This document shows positions 8,228 to 17,395 of a stretch of DNA of 64,000 nt, piece after piece (the first letter of the stretch is position 1; each line of letters opens with the position of its first letter). The translations under genes were made by a program, and so were the position numbers. The notes under the pieces are model-generated. The model saw nothing but the letters and a program-made list of their open reading frames with translations, made no database searches and was not told where the DNA came from. Source of the stretch: Streptomyces collinus Tu 365 (lineage in GTDB: Bacteria > Actinomycetota > Actinomycetes > Streptomycetales > Streptomycetaceae); assembly GCF_000444875.1 (NCBI RefSeq), contig NC_021985.1, positions 1,550,001 through 1,614,000 on the forward strand. The letters are read 5' to 3'.

Positions 8228-8944
8228 ATGCCGGTACTGGTGATCACGGGGACGGGTACGGAGGTCGGCAAGACCGTCACCACCGCGGCCGTCGCCGCCG
8301 CGGCGCTCGCGGCCGGGCGGTCGGTGGCCGTGCTGAAGGCCGCGCAGACCGGGGTACGGCCGGACGAGCGCGGGGACGCCGACGAGGTCGCGCGGCTCGC
8401 GGGTCCGGTGACGGCCACCGAGCTGGCCCGTTTCCCGGAGCCGCTGGCGCCGGGTACGGCGGCCCGGCGGGCCGGGATGGCCCCGGTGCATCCGCGGGAG
8501 GTGGCCGAGGCCGCGGCCAAACTGGCGACCGAGCACGACCTGGTCCTGGTCGAGGGCGCGGGCGGGCTGCTCGTACGGTTCGACGCGGCGGGCGGGACGC
8601 TGGCGGACGCGGCCCGGCTGATGGACGCGCCGGTGCTGGTGGTCGCCTCGGCGGGTCTCGGCACGCTGAACACCACGGAGCTGACGGCCCGTGAACTGCG
8701 GGCCCGTGGGCTCGAACCGGCCGGTGTGGTGATCGGCAGCTGGCCGGACGCACCCGATCTCGCCTGCCGCTGCAACGTCGCCGACCTGCCGGAGGCCGCC
8801 GGCGTCCCTCTGCTCGGCGCACTCCCCGCCGGCGCCGGCGCCCTGCCTCCCGCCGAGTTCCGCGTGCGAGCGCCGGAATGGCTGGCCCCCCGCCTCGACG
8901 GCACGTGGAACGCGGAGGCGTTCCGCGTCCGCGAGGCGGCCTGA
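8228..8944 (+). CDS. bioD: Dethiobiotin synthetase
   Basis: A 238-residue P-loop ATPase that carboxylates DAPA to form the ureido ring of dethiobiotin. The nucleotide loop GTGTEVGKT spans residues 8-16. KAAQTG carries the second conserved Lys, and VLVEGAGGLLV is the Walker-B-like segment. ATG 8228 was chosen because the P-loop must be near the N terminus. It is the last gene of bioBAD. No clear terminator follows; 235 bp separate it from the next gene. Confidence 0.93.
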   Translation: MPVLVITGTGTEVGKTVTTAAVAAAALAAGRSVAVLKAAQTGVRPDERGDADEVARLAGPVTATELARFPEPLAPGTAARRAGMAPVHPREVAEAAAKLATEHDLVLVEGAGGLLVRFDAAGGTLADAARLMDAPVLVVASAGLGTLNTTELTARELRARGLEPAGVVIGSWPDAPDLACRCNVADLPEAAGVPLLGALPAGAGALPPAEFRVRAPEWLAPRLDGTWNAEAFRVREAA

Positions 8945-9179
8945 GGGGGTTACCGGCGGGGCGGTGAGCGGCGGCCGTGGTCGGAGGGCTGGGCTCGAAC
9001 GGGCCCGGCCCGCCCCCGGTGCGTGCCCCCCTCGGCGCCTCCGAGAGGCCCACGCCCGCGGCGCGAGTGGCGGGCGGGGCGCGTCGGTCGTCCGTGGGCC
9101 GTACGGACCCCTCGGCAAGGGTGGAACGGGGCTTCGCGGGGGACACTGCCGATAGGACCGACCCGTCCGGGAGGTTGCC

Positions 9180-9872
9180 ATGCGCTTGTCGTCGGCCGGT
9201 TCCGGTGCCGCGGCACGAAGCCCCGTCCACCATCCGATCTTCGCCCGCTACTACGCCCGGTTCAGCGTCGACGCCGAGACCCGCCTCGGCATGGCGGGGA
9301 TGCGCGAGCGGCTGCTCGCCGGGCTGTCCGGGCGGGTGATCGAGATCGGCGCCGGCAACGGCCTGAACTTCGCCCACTATCCGGGGGCCGTCGCGGAGGT
9401 CGTCGCCATCGAACCGGAGCCGCTGCTCCGGGGCTTGGCGCTCAGGGCCGCGCTGCGCGCCCAGGTGCCGGTCGACGTCGTCCCGGGCGCCGCGGAGGCC
9501 CTGCCCGTGAAGAGCGAGGCGTTCGACGCGGCCGTGCTGTCGCTGGTGATGTGTAGTGTGCGCGACGTGCGGCGGGCGCTGGGCGAGGTGCGGCGGGTGC
9601 TCAGACCGGGCGGCGAGGTGCGCTGGTTCGAGCACGGGCGGGGCGGCGGCCGGGTGATGACGCTGACCCAGCGCACCCTGGACCGCACGGTGTGGCCGGC
9701 CCTGACCGGCGGCTGCCATCTGTCCCGCGACCTGGTGGCCGCGCTGCGCGAGGCCGGGTTCGAACTCGGCCCGCACCGGCGGGTGCTGATGCCGGAGAAG
9801 GGCCCGCGGCTGCCCACCTCCTACTGCTCGCTCGGCGTGGCGTGGCGGCCCCCGGAACCGGCCGAGCGGTGA
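9180..9872 (+). CDS. Class I SAM-dependent methyltransferase
   Basis: A 230-residue methyltransferase with the SAM loop EIGAGNG (55-61), an acidic ribose contact (AIEPEP), PGAAEALP and the post-II motif FDAAVLSLVMCSV. The opening HPIFARYYARFS resembles METTL7/UbiE-like small-molecule methyltransferases. GGGAGG (9169-9174) precedes ATG 9180. Its stop is directly abutted by the stop of the convergent toxin gene (palindrome TGATCA, 9870-9875). Substrate unknown. Confidence 0.85.
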   Translation: MRLSSAGSGAAARSPVHHPIFARYYARFSVDAETRLGMAGMRERLLAGLSGRVIEIGAGNGLNFAHYPGAVAEVVAIEPEPLLRGLALRAALRAQVPVDVVPGAAEALPVKSEAFDAAVLSLVMCSVRDVRRALGEVRRVLRPGGEVRWFEHGRGGGRVMTLTQRTLDRTVWPALTGGCHLSRDLVAALREAGFELGPHRRVLMPEKGPRLPTSYCSLGVAWRPPEPAER

Positions 9873-10247
9873 TCACAGACTCCAGCGGCGCAGCTCACGG
9901 GCGATGTCGTCGACCCCCGCCTCGCCGCTCTTCACCAGCCGGGCGAGGTCGCGGACCTGCTCGGGCGTGGTGACCATCTTCTGGCCGCTGGCCACCAGGT
10001 AGGCGTAGGCCACGGCCGAGGCGAACAGCGCGTTGGAGCGCTCCAGCGCGGGCACGTGCAGCAGGAGCTGGAGCAGTGCGGCGGCGCGGGCGTGCGGGCT
10101 GTCGTAGACGGGCACGCCGAATATCTCGGCCCGGTGGCGGGCGACCGCGGCGACCAGCGCACCCCAGTCGGTGACCTGCGGGTCCCCGGGCGTGCGCTGC
10201 TCGGCGAGCATGAGCAGCCAGGCGAGGTCGATGCTGAGATCGCTCAA
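9873..10247 (-). CDS. Fic/Doc-like toxin component, degenerate active site
   Basis: A 124-residue small helical protein resembling the short Fic/Doc toxins annotated in Streptomyces. The active-site helix reads HVPALERSNALFASAVAYAYL from His64. It keeps the His and an Asn (N72) but lacks the canonical HPFxxGNKR loop, so AMP or phosphate transfer may be lost or altered. It starts with TTG (10247) 4 bp after the RHH antitoxin stop and has no strong ribosome-binding site, so translation is probably coupled to the antitoxin. That is the normal logic of a type II pair. Confidence 0.7.
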   Translation of the reverse strand: MSDLSIDLAWLLMLAEQRTPGDPQVTDWGALVAAVARHRAEIFGVPVYDSPHARAAALLQLLLHVPALERSNALFASAVAYAYLVASGQKMVTTPEQVRDLARLVKSGEAGVDDIARELRRWSL

Positions 10248-10251
10248 GGGA

Positions 10252-10494
10252 TCAGCCGCGGCCCTCGCCCGCGCCGGTGCCGCGTGCCTCGGTGAACTCC
10301 TCGGCGAACACGGACTCGTACTGCCTCATGAAGTCGGCGGCGGCGTCCACGAAGGCGCGGCCGGCCTCCCCGGCGTCCTGTCTGACCAGCTCCTCGATGT
10401 AGCGGTTGACGCTCATGCCACGGGCCGTCGCGCGCTCGCGGGCCGCGCGGGCGGTGTCCTCGTCCACGCGCACGTTCAGCTGGGTCTTCGCCAT
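10252..10494 (-). CDS. Ribbon-helix-helix antitoxin
   Basis: An 80-residue protein. Residues 1-45 form an Arc/CopG-type ribbon-helix-helix (TQLNVRVDEDTARAARERA, then MSVNRYIEELV). The C-terminal half is acidic and probably wraps the toxin. It is the first gene of the pair, and its own promoter region holds two GCTAGC half-sites, as expected for autoregulation. It is probably leaderless: a TAGCTT -10 lies 6 nt before ATG 10494. Confidence 0.8.
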   Translation of the reverse strand: MAKTQLNVRVDEDTARAARERATARGMSVNRYIEELVRQDAGEAGRAFVDAAADFMRQYESVFAEEFTEARGTGAGEGRG

Positions 10495-10500
10495 GCCTCG

Positions 10501-10530
10501 AAGCTAGCGCCGAAGTGCTAGCAACGGCAA
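10501..10530 (-). promoter_or_regulatory. Promoter/operator of the toxin-antitoxin pair
   Basis: On the minus strand TTGCCG (10530-10525), an 18-bp spacer and TAGCTT (10506-10501) form a promoter, with ATG 6 nt beyond. Two GCTAGC palindromes (10503-10508 and 10517-10522) spaced 14 bp apart overlap it and are good candidate RHH operator sites. Confidence 0.6.
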
Positions 10531-10736
10531 GCGCCGGCGCCCGGCCGGGCCCCGTTACGCCCCCGGCCCCGTTACACCCCCGGCCCCCCGTCGCCGGTCA
10601 CGGGCCCTCGGCTACCGGCCCCCGGAAGGTGTCCCTTACACGCGCCCGCGTCTCGGCCCCACGAGGGATACCGGCTGTGGGGCCGGCCACACTACTCTCG
10701 GCCGGGACGAGGGAGTCGACGACCCGGGAGGCGGTC

Positions 10737-11549
10737 TTGTCCACAGCAGCTGCGGAGCACGCGCCGGGGCGTGCACCGGACGGCGGGATCGCGGCCCGCG
10801 CGCGCGGGCTGACCAAGGCGTACGGCTCGGGCGAGACGGCGGTGCTCGCCCTGGACTCGGTGGACGTGGACATCGCGCGCGGCCGGTTCACCGCCGTGAT
10901 GGGCCCCTCGGGTTCGGGCAAGTCCACGCTGATGCACTGTCTGGCGGGCCTCGACGACGTGTCGGCCGGTCAGGTGTGGCTCGGCGACACGGAGATCACC
11001 GGTCTGAAGGAGCGGGAGCTGACCCGGCTCAGGCGGGACCGGATCGGGTTCATGTTCCAGTCGTTCAACCTCATCCCGACGCTGAACGCGGCGGAGAACA
11101 TCACCCTGCCGATGAACATCGCGGGCCGCAGGCCCGACGAGAAGTGGCTGGACCAGGTCATAGACACCCTCGGGCTGCGCGCGCGGCTGACCCACCGCCC
11201 GGCCCAGCTCTCCGGCGGACAGCAGCAACGCGTCGCGTGCGCACGGGCGCTGGCCTCGCGTCCCGAGCTCATCTTCGCCGACGAGCCGACCGGAAACCTG
11301 GACTCGCGGGCGGGTCTGGAGGTCCTGGGCTTCCTGCGCGACGCCGTGGACGACCTCGGGCAGACCGTCGTGATGGTCACCCACGACCCGGGCGCCGCCG
11401 CCCACTCCGACCTGGTGCTGTTCCTCGCCGACGGGCGGATCGTGGACGAGATGGAGCGCCCGACGGCGGACGCCGTGCTCGAACGCATGAAGGCCTTCGA
11501 CGCGGTGCGCGGACGGCGCGGCGGCGACGCCGGCGCCCGGGAGGACTGA
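10737..11549 (+). CDS. ABC transporter ATP-binding protein (MacB/LolD type)
   Basis: A 270-residue ATPase with Walker A GPSGSGKST (56-64), Q loop MFQSFNLIPTL, signature LSGGQQQR, Walker B LIFADEPTGNLDS and a switch His in VTHD. It belongs to the MacB/LolD/FtsE group that powers mechanotransmission exporters. TTG 10737 with GGGAGG 5 nt upstream is the best start; upstream codons are unconserved. The FtsX-type permease follows after 4 bp, so they form one exporter. Confidence 0.9.
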   Translation: MSTAAAEHAPGRAPDGGIAARARGLTKAYGSGETAVLALDSVDVDIARGRFTAVMGPSGSGKSTLMHCLAGLDDVSAGQVWLGDTEITGLKERELTRLRRDRIGFMFQSFNLIPTLNAAENITLPMNIAGRRPDEKWLDQVIDTLGLRARLTHRPAQLSGGQQQRVACARALASRPELIFADEPTGNLDSRAGLEVLGFLRDAVDDLGQTVVMVTHDPGAAAHSDLVLFLADGRIVDEMERPTADAVLERMKAFDAVRGRRGGDAGARED

Positions 11550-11553
11550 CCCG

Positions 11554-14121
11554 GTGCTGAAGGCCACCCTGCGGAGTTTCCTGGCGCACAAGGGCCGGCT
11601 CGCGCTGTCCGCGCTGGCCGTCGTCCTGTCCGTGGCGTTCGTCGCGGGCAGCCTGATCTTCTCCGACACCGTCGCCCGCACCTTCGACCGGCTGTTCGCC
11701 TCGACCTCCGCCGATGTGACCATCGTGCCGAAGGAGGACCTGAAGTCCCGGGCGCCGAGCGGCGCGGTGCGCACCGTCCCCGCGGCCCTGCGGGACCGGG
11801 TGGCGAAGGTCGACGGCGTCGCGGCGGCCCACGCGGACGTCTCGGTGCCGTACGTGGTGGTGGTCGACCGCCACGACCGGTCCGTCGGCCCGACCAGCGG
11901 CGCCCCCACGATCGCCACCTCCTGGTACGTCACCCGGCGCAGCCCGGTGAAGCTGACCTCGGGGCACGCGCCGCGCGGTGCGGGCGAGGCGCTCCTCGAC
12001 GCGGACACCGCCGCCAGGAGGCACGTACGGATCGGCGACACGCTGCGGGTGCAGGCCCGGCCCGGCACGTTCCCGGTGCGGGTGGTCGGCATCGCCACGT
12101 TCACCACGACCAACCCCGGTTCCGCGCTGGTGTTCCTCGACCCCGCCGTGGCGGGCCGCGAACTGCTCGGCTCCGCCGACCGGGCCACCGGCATCTCGGT
12201 GGACGCCGCGCCCGGCGTGACCGACCGGGAGCTCAAGCGGCGCGTCGGCGAGGCGATCGGCCCCGGCCCGTACGACCTGAAGACCGCCGACGAGCGGGCC
12301 GAGTCGGCCGCGGCCGACCTCGGCGGCTTCCTCGACGTCGTCAAGTGGGTGATGCTCGGCTTCGCCGGCATCGCGGTGCTGGTCGGTGTCTTCCTGATCG
12401 TCAACACCTTCTCCATGCTGATCGCCCAGCGCACGCGGGAGCTCGGCCTGCTGCGGGCGCTCGGCGCCGACCGGCGGCAGGTGCGGCGGTCGGTGCTCAC
12501 GGAGGCGGTGCTGCTCGGTGTCACCGGTTCCACCCTGGGCCTGGCGGCCGGGATCGGACTGGCGTTCGGGCTGATCCGGCTGATGGGCACGTTCGGGATG
12601 AACCTGAAGGCCACCGAGATGGTGATCGGCTGGGGCACGCCCGTGGCGGCGTACGCCGTCGGCGTCGGCGTCACGTTCGTCGCCGCCTACCTGCCCGCGC
12701 GGCGCGCGGCGGGCGTCTCGCCGATGGCCGCCCTCGCGGACGCCGAAGTCGCCGGCGTGGGCAAGCCGTTGAAGGCGCGGGCGATCACCGGAACCCTGGT
12801 GGGGGCGGTGGGCGCGGCAGCGCTCGCAGGGTGCGCGGCGGCCTCCCGGACCGGTTCGGCGGCCTCCCTGCTGGGCCTCGGCGTCGTGCTGACGCTGGTC
12901 GCGACAGTGATCGCGGGGCCGCTGCTGGTGCGGCCGGTGATCCGGGTCCTGGGCGGCGCCTTCCCGGCGCTGTTCGGACCGGTCGGCCGGATGAGCCAGC
13001 GCAACGCCCTGCGCAACCCGCGCCGCACCGGCGCCACCGCGGCCGCGCTGATGGTGGGTCTGGCGCTGGTCGGCGGCATGTCGGTGGCCAGTGCCTCCAT
13101 GTCCGCGTCCTTCGACCGGCAGATCGACAAGACGCTGGGCGCCGACTTCACCGTCCAGAACGCCAACTTCATGCCGTTCACCGGGGAGATCACCGACAGG
13201 GTGCGCGGCACCGAGGGCGTATGGCTCGTGGTGCGCCAGCGGTTCGCTCCGGTGGCGGTCCGGCTGCCCGACGGCAGGCGGGTGACGACGACCGCCGCCG
13301 GCTACGACGACCGGCTCGACCAGGTCGCCCACGTCACCTACGCGGCCGGGAACACCGCCGCCGCGCTGGCCGACGGCGGCCTCGGCATGGACGCCGCCTT
13401 CGCGCGGGACCACGGGGTGCGCCTGGGCAGCGCGGTCACCGTCGGGTTCCCCGGCGGCCGTACGGCCCGGATGACGGTGGGCGCCCTCACCGACCAGGAC
13501 GGCAGCGGCGGCTTCGGCTCGCAGGGCGGGCTGTTCCTCGGCATCGCAGCCGTGGAGAAGTACGTGCCCGGCGGCCAGGACGCCGCTCTGTACGTCGACA
13601 AGGCACCCGGCACCGGCGCCGACGCGCTGCGCGCGCGTCTGGAGCGGACGCTGAAGCCCTATCCGCAGGTGCAGGTCCGCGACCAGGCCGACTACAAGAA
13701 GCTGGTGCACGACCAGATCGCGGTCCTGCTCTACCTCGTCTACGCGCTGCTGGGCCTGGCGATCGTCATCGCGGTGCTCGGGGTGGTCAACACACTGGCG
13801 CTGTCGGTGGTGGAGCGCACCCGGGAGATCGGGTTGTTGCGCGCGATCGGGCTCGGCCGGCGGCAGTTGCGGCGGATGATCCGGCTGGAGTCGGTGGTGA
13901 TCGCGGTGTTCGGCGCGGTCCTGGGCCTGGGGCTGGGGCTGGTGTGGGGGGTGTGCGTCCAGCAGGTGCTGGCCCTGCAGGGCATGACGGCGCTCGCGAT
14001 CCCCTGGGGCACGATCGTGGCGGTCGTGGTCGGCTCGGCGGTCGTGGGCATCGTGGCGGCCCTGCTGCCGGCGCTGCGGGCGTCCCGGATGAACGTACTC
14101 GCGGCCATCGCGCACGAGTGA
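11554..14121 (+). CDS. ABC transporter permease with two FtsX domains
   Basis: An 855-residue membrane protein. It has an N-terminal helix followed by a large extracytoplasmic MacB-PCD-like domain, three helices of a first FtsX unit (around 260-390), a second extracytoplasmic domain, and a second FtsX unit at the C terminus (LVYALLGLAIVIAVLGVVNTLALSVVERTREIG). The repeated TRELGLLRALG / TREIGLLRAIG coupling helices contact the ATPase. The start is GTG 11554. With the upstream ATPase it probably exports a lipid, peptide or drug; the substrate cannot be read from sequence. Confidence 0.9.
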   Translation: MLKATLRSFLAHKGRLALSALAVVLSVAFVAGSLIFSDTVARTFDRLFASTSADVTIVPKEDLKSRAPSGAVRTVPAALRDRVAKVDGVAAAHADVSVPYVVVVDRHDRSVGPTSGAPTIATSWYVTRRSPVKLTSGHAPRGAGEALLDADTAARRHVRIGDTLRVQARPGTFPVRVVGIATFTTTNPGSALVFLDPAVAGRELLGSADRATGISVDAAPGVTDRELKRRVGEAIGPGPYDLKTADERAESAAADLGGFLDVVKWVMLGFAGIAVLVGVFLIVNTFSMLIAQRTRELGLLRALGADRRQVRRSVLTEAVLLGVTGSTLGLAAGIGLAFGLIRLMGTFGMNLKATEMVIGWGTPVAAYAVGVGVTFVAAYLPARRAAGVSPMAALADAEVAGVGKPLKARAITGTLVGAVGAAALAGCAAASRTGSAASLLGLGVVLTLVATVIAGPLLVRPVIRVLGGAFPALFGPVGRMSQRNALRNPRRTGATAAALMVGLALVGGMSVASASMSASFDRQIDKTLGADFTVQNANFMPFTGEITDRVRGTEGVWLVVRQRFAPVAVRLPDGRRVTTTAAGYDDRLDQVAHVTYAAGNTAAALADGGLGMDAAFARDHGVRLGSAVTVGFPGGRTARMTVGALTDQDGSGGFGSQGGLFLGIAAVEKYVPGGQDAALYVDKAPGTGADALRARLERTLKPYPQVQVRDQADYKKLVHDQIAVLLYLVYALLGLAIVIAVLGVVNTLALSVVERTREIGLLRAIGLGRRQLRRMIRLESVVIAVFGAVLGLGLGLVWGVCVQQVLALQGMTALAIPWGTIVAVVVGSAVVGIVAALLPALRASRMNVLAAIAHE

Positions 14122-14312
14122 GGAAGCGCCGCGCGGGGCCGCCGGGGCGCGGGACCGCAAGGGCGCTTGGCCGCGAGGCCGCACGGCCGCGTTCCGGAGC
14201 GGTGCGGGCGGGGTGCTGCCGGGCACCGGGCGAGAGTCCGACAGCAGTCCGGCGGGCGTCCGCATGGTGGAATTCGCGGGCGCGAGCGGTGCCCCGTGAT
14301 GGGGTGGGCGGC

Positions 14313-14738
14313 ATGACGGAACTGCGCGTACGTGCCGCCCTGCCCGCCGACCTCGACGACGTCCTCGCCTTCTGGCGGACGGCCGCGGAGGGGACCAGCA
14401 TCAGCGACGACCGCGCGGGCCTGGAGCGACTGGTCGAGCGTGATCCCGAGGCCCTGATCCTGGCCGAGCGGGAGGGGGGACTGGCCGGCACGGTGATCGC
14501 CGGTTTCGACGGCTGGCGCTGCCACCTGTACCGGCTCGCCGTCCGTCCGGAGCTGCGCAGGCAGGGGATCGGCTCGGCGCTGCTGGCGGCGGCCGAGGAG
14601 CGGTTCGTACGGCTCGGGGGGCGGCGCGGGGACGCGATGGTGCTGGTGCGCAACGAGCGGGCGCAGCACGCGTGGCGGGCGGCCGGATACGCGCCGGAGG
14701 AGCGGTGGCGGCGCTGGGTGAAGCCCCTCGCCGGCTGA
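14313..14738 (+). CDS. GNAT family N-acetyltransferase
   Basis: A 141-residue single-domain acetyltransferase. The acetyl-CoA loop reads VRPELRRQGIGSALL (RRQGIGSA matches Q/RxxGxG/A), and the C-terminal block NERAQHAWRAAGYAPEERW is typical of RimI-like members. ATG 14313 was chosen since upstream codons are unconserved. It is isolated from the ABC genes by about 190 bp. Substrate unknown. Confidence 0.85.
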   Translation: MTELRVRAALPADLDDVLAFWRTAAEGTSISDDRAGLERLVERDPEALILAEREGGLAGTVIAGFDGWRCHLYRLAVRPELRRQGIGSALLAAAEERFVRLGGRRGDAMVLVRNERAQHAWRAAGYAPEERWRRWVKPLAG

Positions 14739-14832
14739 GCCGCGGCGGCCCGGGGACCGGCACCCGAGGACTCTTTGCCCATCCTTTACCATTGAGGGAG
14801 CACTCGGCTCTCCATGAAAGGTTGTGAGCGTC

Positions 14833-14844
14833 CGCCCATGGGCG
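14833..14844. promoter_or_regulatory. 12-bp palindrome upstream of the CNNM operon
   Basis: CGCCCATGGGCG is a perfect palindrome about 70 bp before the first CNNM/CBS gene, downstream of an AT-richer segment (14771-14800) that probably holds the promoter. No known regulator was matched. Confidence 0.3.
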
Positions 14845-14911
14845 ATCCTCCCGGTCCCCGACACCGCGCGATCCATCCCACCCTGTCCGACCATGGGACG
14901 GGGGTGACCCG

Positions 14912-16303
14912 ATGACCGAAGTGCTCCTCCTCCTGGTGGCCATCCTGCTGTCGCTCGCCTGCGGCGCCTTCGTCGCGGCCGAGTTCTCGCTGACCACGGT
15001 CGAGCGCGGCGAGCTGGAGCGGGCCGCCGAGCGCGGTGAGCGCGGGGCCGCCGGCGCCCTGAAGGCCGTACGGAACCTGACGTTCCAGCTCTCCGGCGCC
15101 CAGCTCGGCATCACCGTCACCAACCTGGTGGTCGGCATGCTGGCGGAGCCGTCGATCGCGAAGCTGCTCGCCGGGCCGTTCGAGGCGATGGGCCTCACGC
15201 CCACCACGGCGAGTTCCGTCGCGCTGGTGCTGGGCACCGCCCTGTCGACCGTGTTCCTGATGGTCGTCGGCGAGCTGGTGCCCAAGAACTGGGCGATCTC
15301 CTCGCCGCTGGCCGTCGCCAAGCGGGTGGGCAGCGCCCAGCGCTGGTTCAGCGCCGCCTTCCGCCCCTTCATCACCCACCTGAACAACACCGCCAACCGG
15401 TGTGTGCGCCGCATCGGCCTGGAGCCCGCCGAGGAGCTGGCCTCCGCGCGCGGGCCCCAGGAGCTCGCGGCCCTCGCCCGGCACTCCGCCAAGGAGGGCG
15501 CCCTGGAGGCGGACACCGCCGAGCTGTTCGTCCGGACGCTGAACCTGGCCGACCTGACGGCGGAGAACGTGATGACCCCGCGCGTGCAGGTCGTCGCCCT
15601 CGACGCCCAGGCCACCTGCGAGGACGTGGCGAACGCGACCCGGGCGACCGGCCTGTCCCGGTTCCCGGTCTACCACGGCAGCCTCGACTCGGTCGTGGGC
15701 GTCGCCCACATCAAGGACGTGCTGGCGATGCCCGCGGACGAGCGGCGCCACCGCTCCGTCACCCACGTGATGCGCGAGCTGCTGCTGGTGCCCGAGTCCC
15801 TGACCGTCGACCGGCTGCTGGACCGGCTGTCCGGCAAGCGCACCATGGCCGTCGTCATCGACGAGTACGGCGGCACCGCGGGCGTGGCCACCCTGGAGGA
15901 CATCGTCGAGGAGGTCGTCGGTGAGGTCCGGGACGAGCACGACCCGCACGAGACGCCCGACCTGGCGCCCGCCGGCGCCGACCAGGAGGGCCGCGCCCTG
16001 TACTCGGCGGACGGCGCGGCACGCACGGACCAGCTCGCGCGCGTGGGCCTGCGGGTCCCCGAGGGGCCGTACGAGACCCTGGCCGGTCTCGTGGCCACCG
16101 AGCTGGGCCGCATACCGGCGGTCGGTGACGTCGTCGAGGTGGCCGGCTGGCGCCTCGACGTGGTGGACGCCTCGGGGCGCCGGGCGGCCCGGGTGCTGCT
16201 GCACGCACCTCTGGACGACGAGCGGGACGACGAGCGGCACGAGAGGCGGGCCGCCGGGCGCGGCGCCGCGCGGAGCGACGGGACGAGGGAGGGGGCGCGA
16301 TGA
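14912..16303 (+). CDS. CNNM/CBS-domain membrane protein (HlyC/CorC family)
   Basis: A 463-residue membrane protein. The N-terminal DUF21/CNNM transmembrane domain spans about 1-190 (FVAAEFSLTTVERG, GITVTNLVVGMLAEP, VGELVPKNWAI). A Bateman pair of CBS domains follows (VMTPRVQVVALDA onward, about 208-340), and a CorC-associated domain fills about 355-435. Such proteins are linked to divalent cation (Mg/Co) transport or sensing. The second CNNM gene overlaps its stop by 4 bp (ATGA), so the two are translationally coupled and perhaps heteromeric. Confidence 0.9.
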   Translation: MTEVLLLLVAILLSLACGAFVAAEFSLTTVERGELERAAERGERGAAGALKAVRNLTFQLSGAQLGITVTNLVVGMLAEPSIAKLLAGPFEAMGLTPTTASSVALVLGTALSTVFLMVVGELVPKNWAISSPLAVAKRVGSAQRWFSAAFRPFITHLNNTANRCVRRIGLEPAEELASARGPQELAALARHSAKEGALEADTAELFVRTLNLADLTAENVMTPRVQVVALDAQATCEDVANATRATGLSRFPVYHGSLDSVVGVAHIKDVLAMPADERRHRSVTHVMRELLLVPESLTVDRLLDRLSGKRTMAVVIDEYGGTAGVATLEDIVEEVVGEVRDEHDPHETPDLAPAGADQEGRALYSADGAARTDQLARVGLRVPEGPYETLAGLVATELGRIPAVGDVVEVAGWRLDVVDASGRRAARVLLHAPLDDERDDERHERRAAGRGAARSDGTREGAR

Positions 16304-17313
16304 CCGCCGTACAGCTGCTCATCGGACTGGCGACGCTGGTCGTGAACGCCTTCTTCGTGGGCGCGGAGTTCGCGCTGATCTCCGTGCGCCGCTCGCAGAT
16401 CGAGCCGCTGGCCCAGGAGGGCGACCGGCGGGCGCGCAGCGTGCTGTGGGGCCTGGAGCACGTCTCCGCCCTGCTGGCCGCCGCCCAGCTCGGCATCACG
16501 CTGTGCACGCTGGTCCTGGGCGTGGTCGCCGAGCCGGCGATCGCGCACCTGCTGGAGCCGGTGTTCCACGCGCTCGGCGTGTCCGAGGGCGCGGGGCACG
16601 CCGTGTCCTTCGTGATCGCGCTGAGTCTGGCGACGTACCTGCACATGCTGCTGGGCGAGATGGTGCCGAAGAACATCGCGCTCGCCGAGCCGGTGCGCAG
16701 CGCGCTGCTGCTCGGCCCGCCCCTGGTCGCGCTGTCCCGGGCGCTGCGTCCGGTGATCTTCACCGTCAACGCCTTCGCGAACGGGCTGCTGAAGCTGCTC
16801 AGGGTCGAGGCGAAGAGCGAGGTCGCGGCGACCTTCACGGACGCCCAGCTCGCCGAGATCGTCAAGGACGCCAGCGAGGCCGGCCTGATCGACGACCGGG
16901 CGCAGGAGCGGCTGCACGATGCGCTGGAGCTGGGCAGCCGCCCGGTGCGGGACGTCGTGGTGCCGCTGGAACGGGTGGTCTACGCGCGCGTGGGCGTCAC
17001 CCCGGAGCAGCTGGAGCGACTGTCGGCCACGTCGGGCTTCTCCCGTTTCCCGGTGGTCGACGAGGGCCGCAGGATCGTGGGCTACCTGCACGTCAAGGAC
17101 GCCCTGGACGCCTCGCCCCGGGACATGCCGTTCCGGCTGCGGGACATGCGGTCCATCGCGCGTGTGCGGGAGACCACCCCGCTGGACGACGTGCTCACCG
17201 CGATGCGCGGCAGCCGTACGCACGTGGCGGCCGTCCTCGGCGAGGACGGGCGGCTGGCCGGCCTGGTGACCATGGAGGACGTGCTGCGGCAGCTGTTCGG
17301 CCAGCCCGCGTGA
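16300..17313 (+). CDS. CNNM/CBS-domain membrane protein, short form
   Basis: A 337-residue homologue of the preceding gene product with a DUF21/CNNM domain (FVGAEFALISVRRSQ, GITLCTLVLGVVAEP, GEMVPKNIAL) and a CBS pair (RDVVVPLERVVYARV to VTMEDVLRQLFG). It lacks the C-terminal CorC-type domain of its partner. ATG 16300 overlaps the upstream stop. Paired long and short CNNM genes are common in actinomycetes and suggest a complex. Confidence 0.9.
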   Translation: MTAVQLLIGLATLVVNAFFVGAEFALISVRRSQIEPLAQEGDRRARSVLWGLEHVSALLAAAQLGITLCTLVLGVVAEPAIAHLLEPVFHALGVSEGAGHAVSFVIALSLATYLHMLLGEMVPKNIALAEPVRSALLLGPPLVALSRALRPVIFTVNAFANGLLKLLRVEAKSEVAATFTDAQLAEIVKDASEAGLIDDRAQERLHDALELGSRPVRDVVVPLERVVYARVGVTPEQLERLSATSGFSRFPVVDEGRRIVGYLHVKDALDASPRDMPFRLRDMRSIARVRETTPLDDVLTAMRGSRTHVAAVLGEDGRLAGLVTMEDVLRQLFGQPA

Positions 17314-17395
17314 GGGCGGCGGCCGGGGGCGGCCCTGGGTGCGTTCGAGGGCGACCGACCGACGGGTATGCCGCCGGGATACCATCTCTGTCGCC

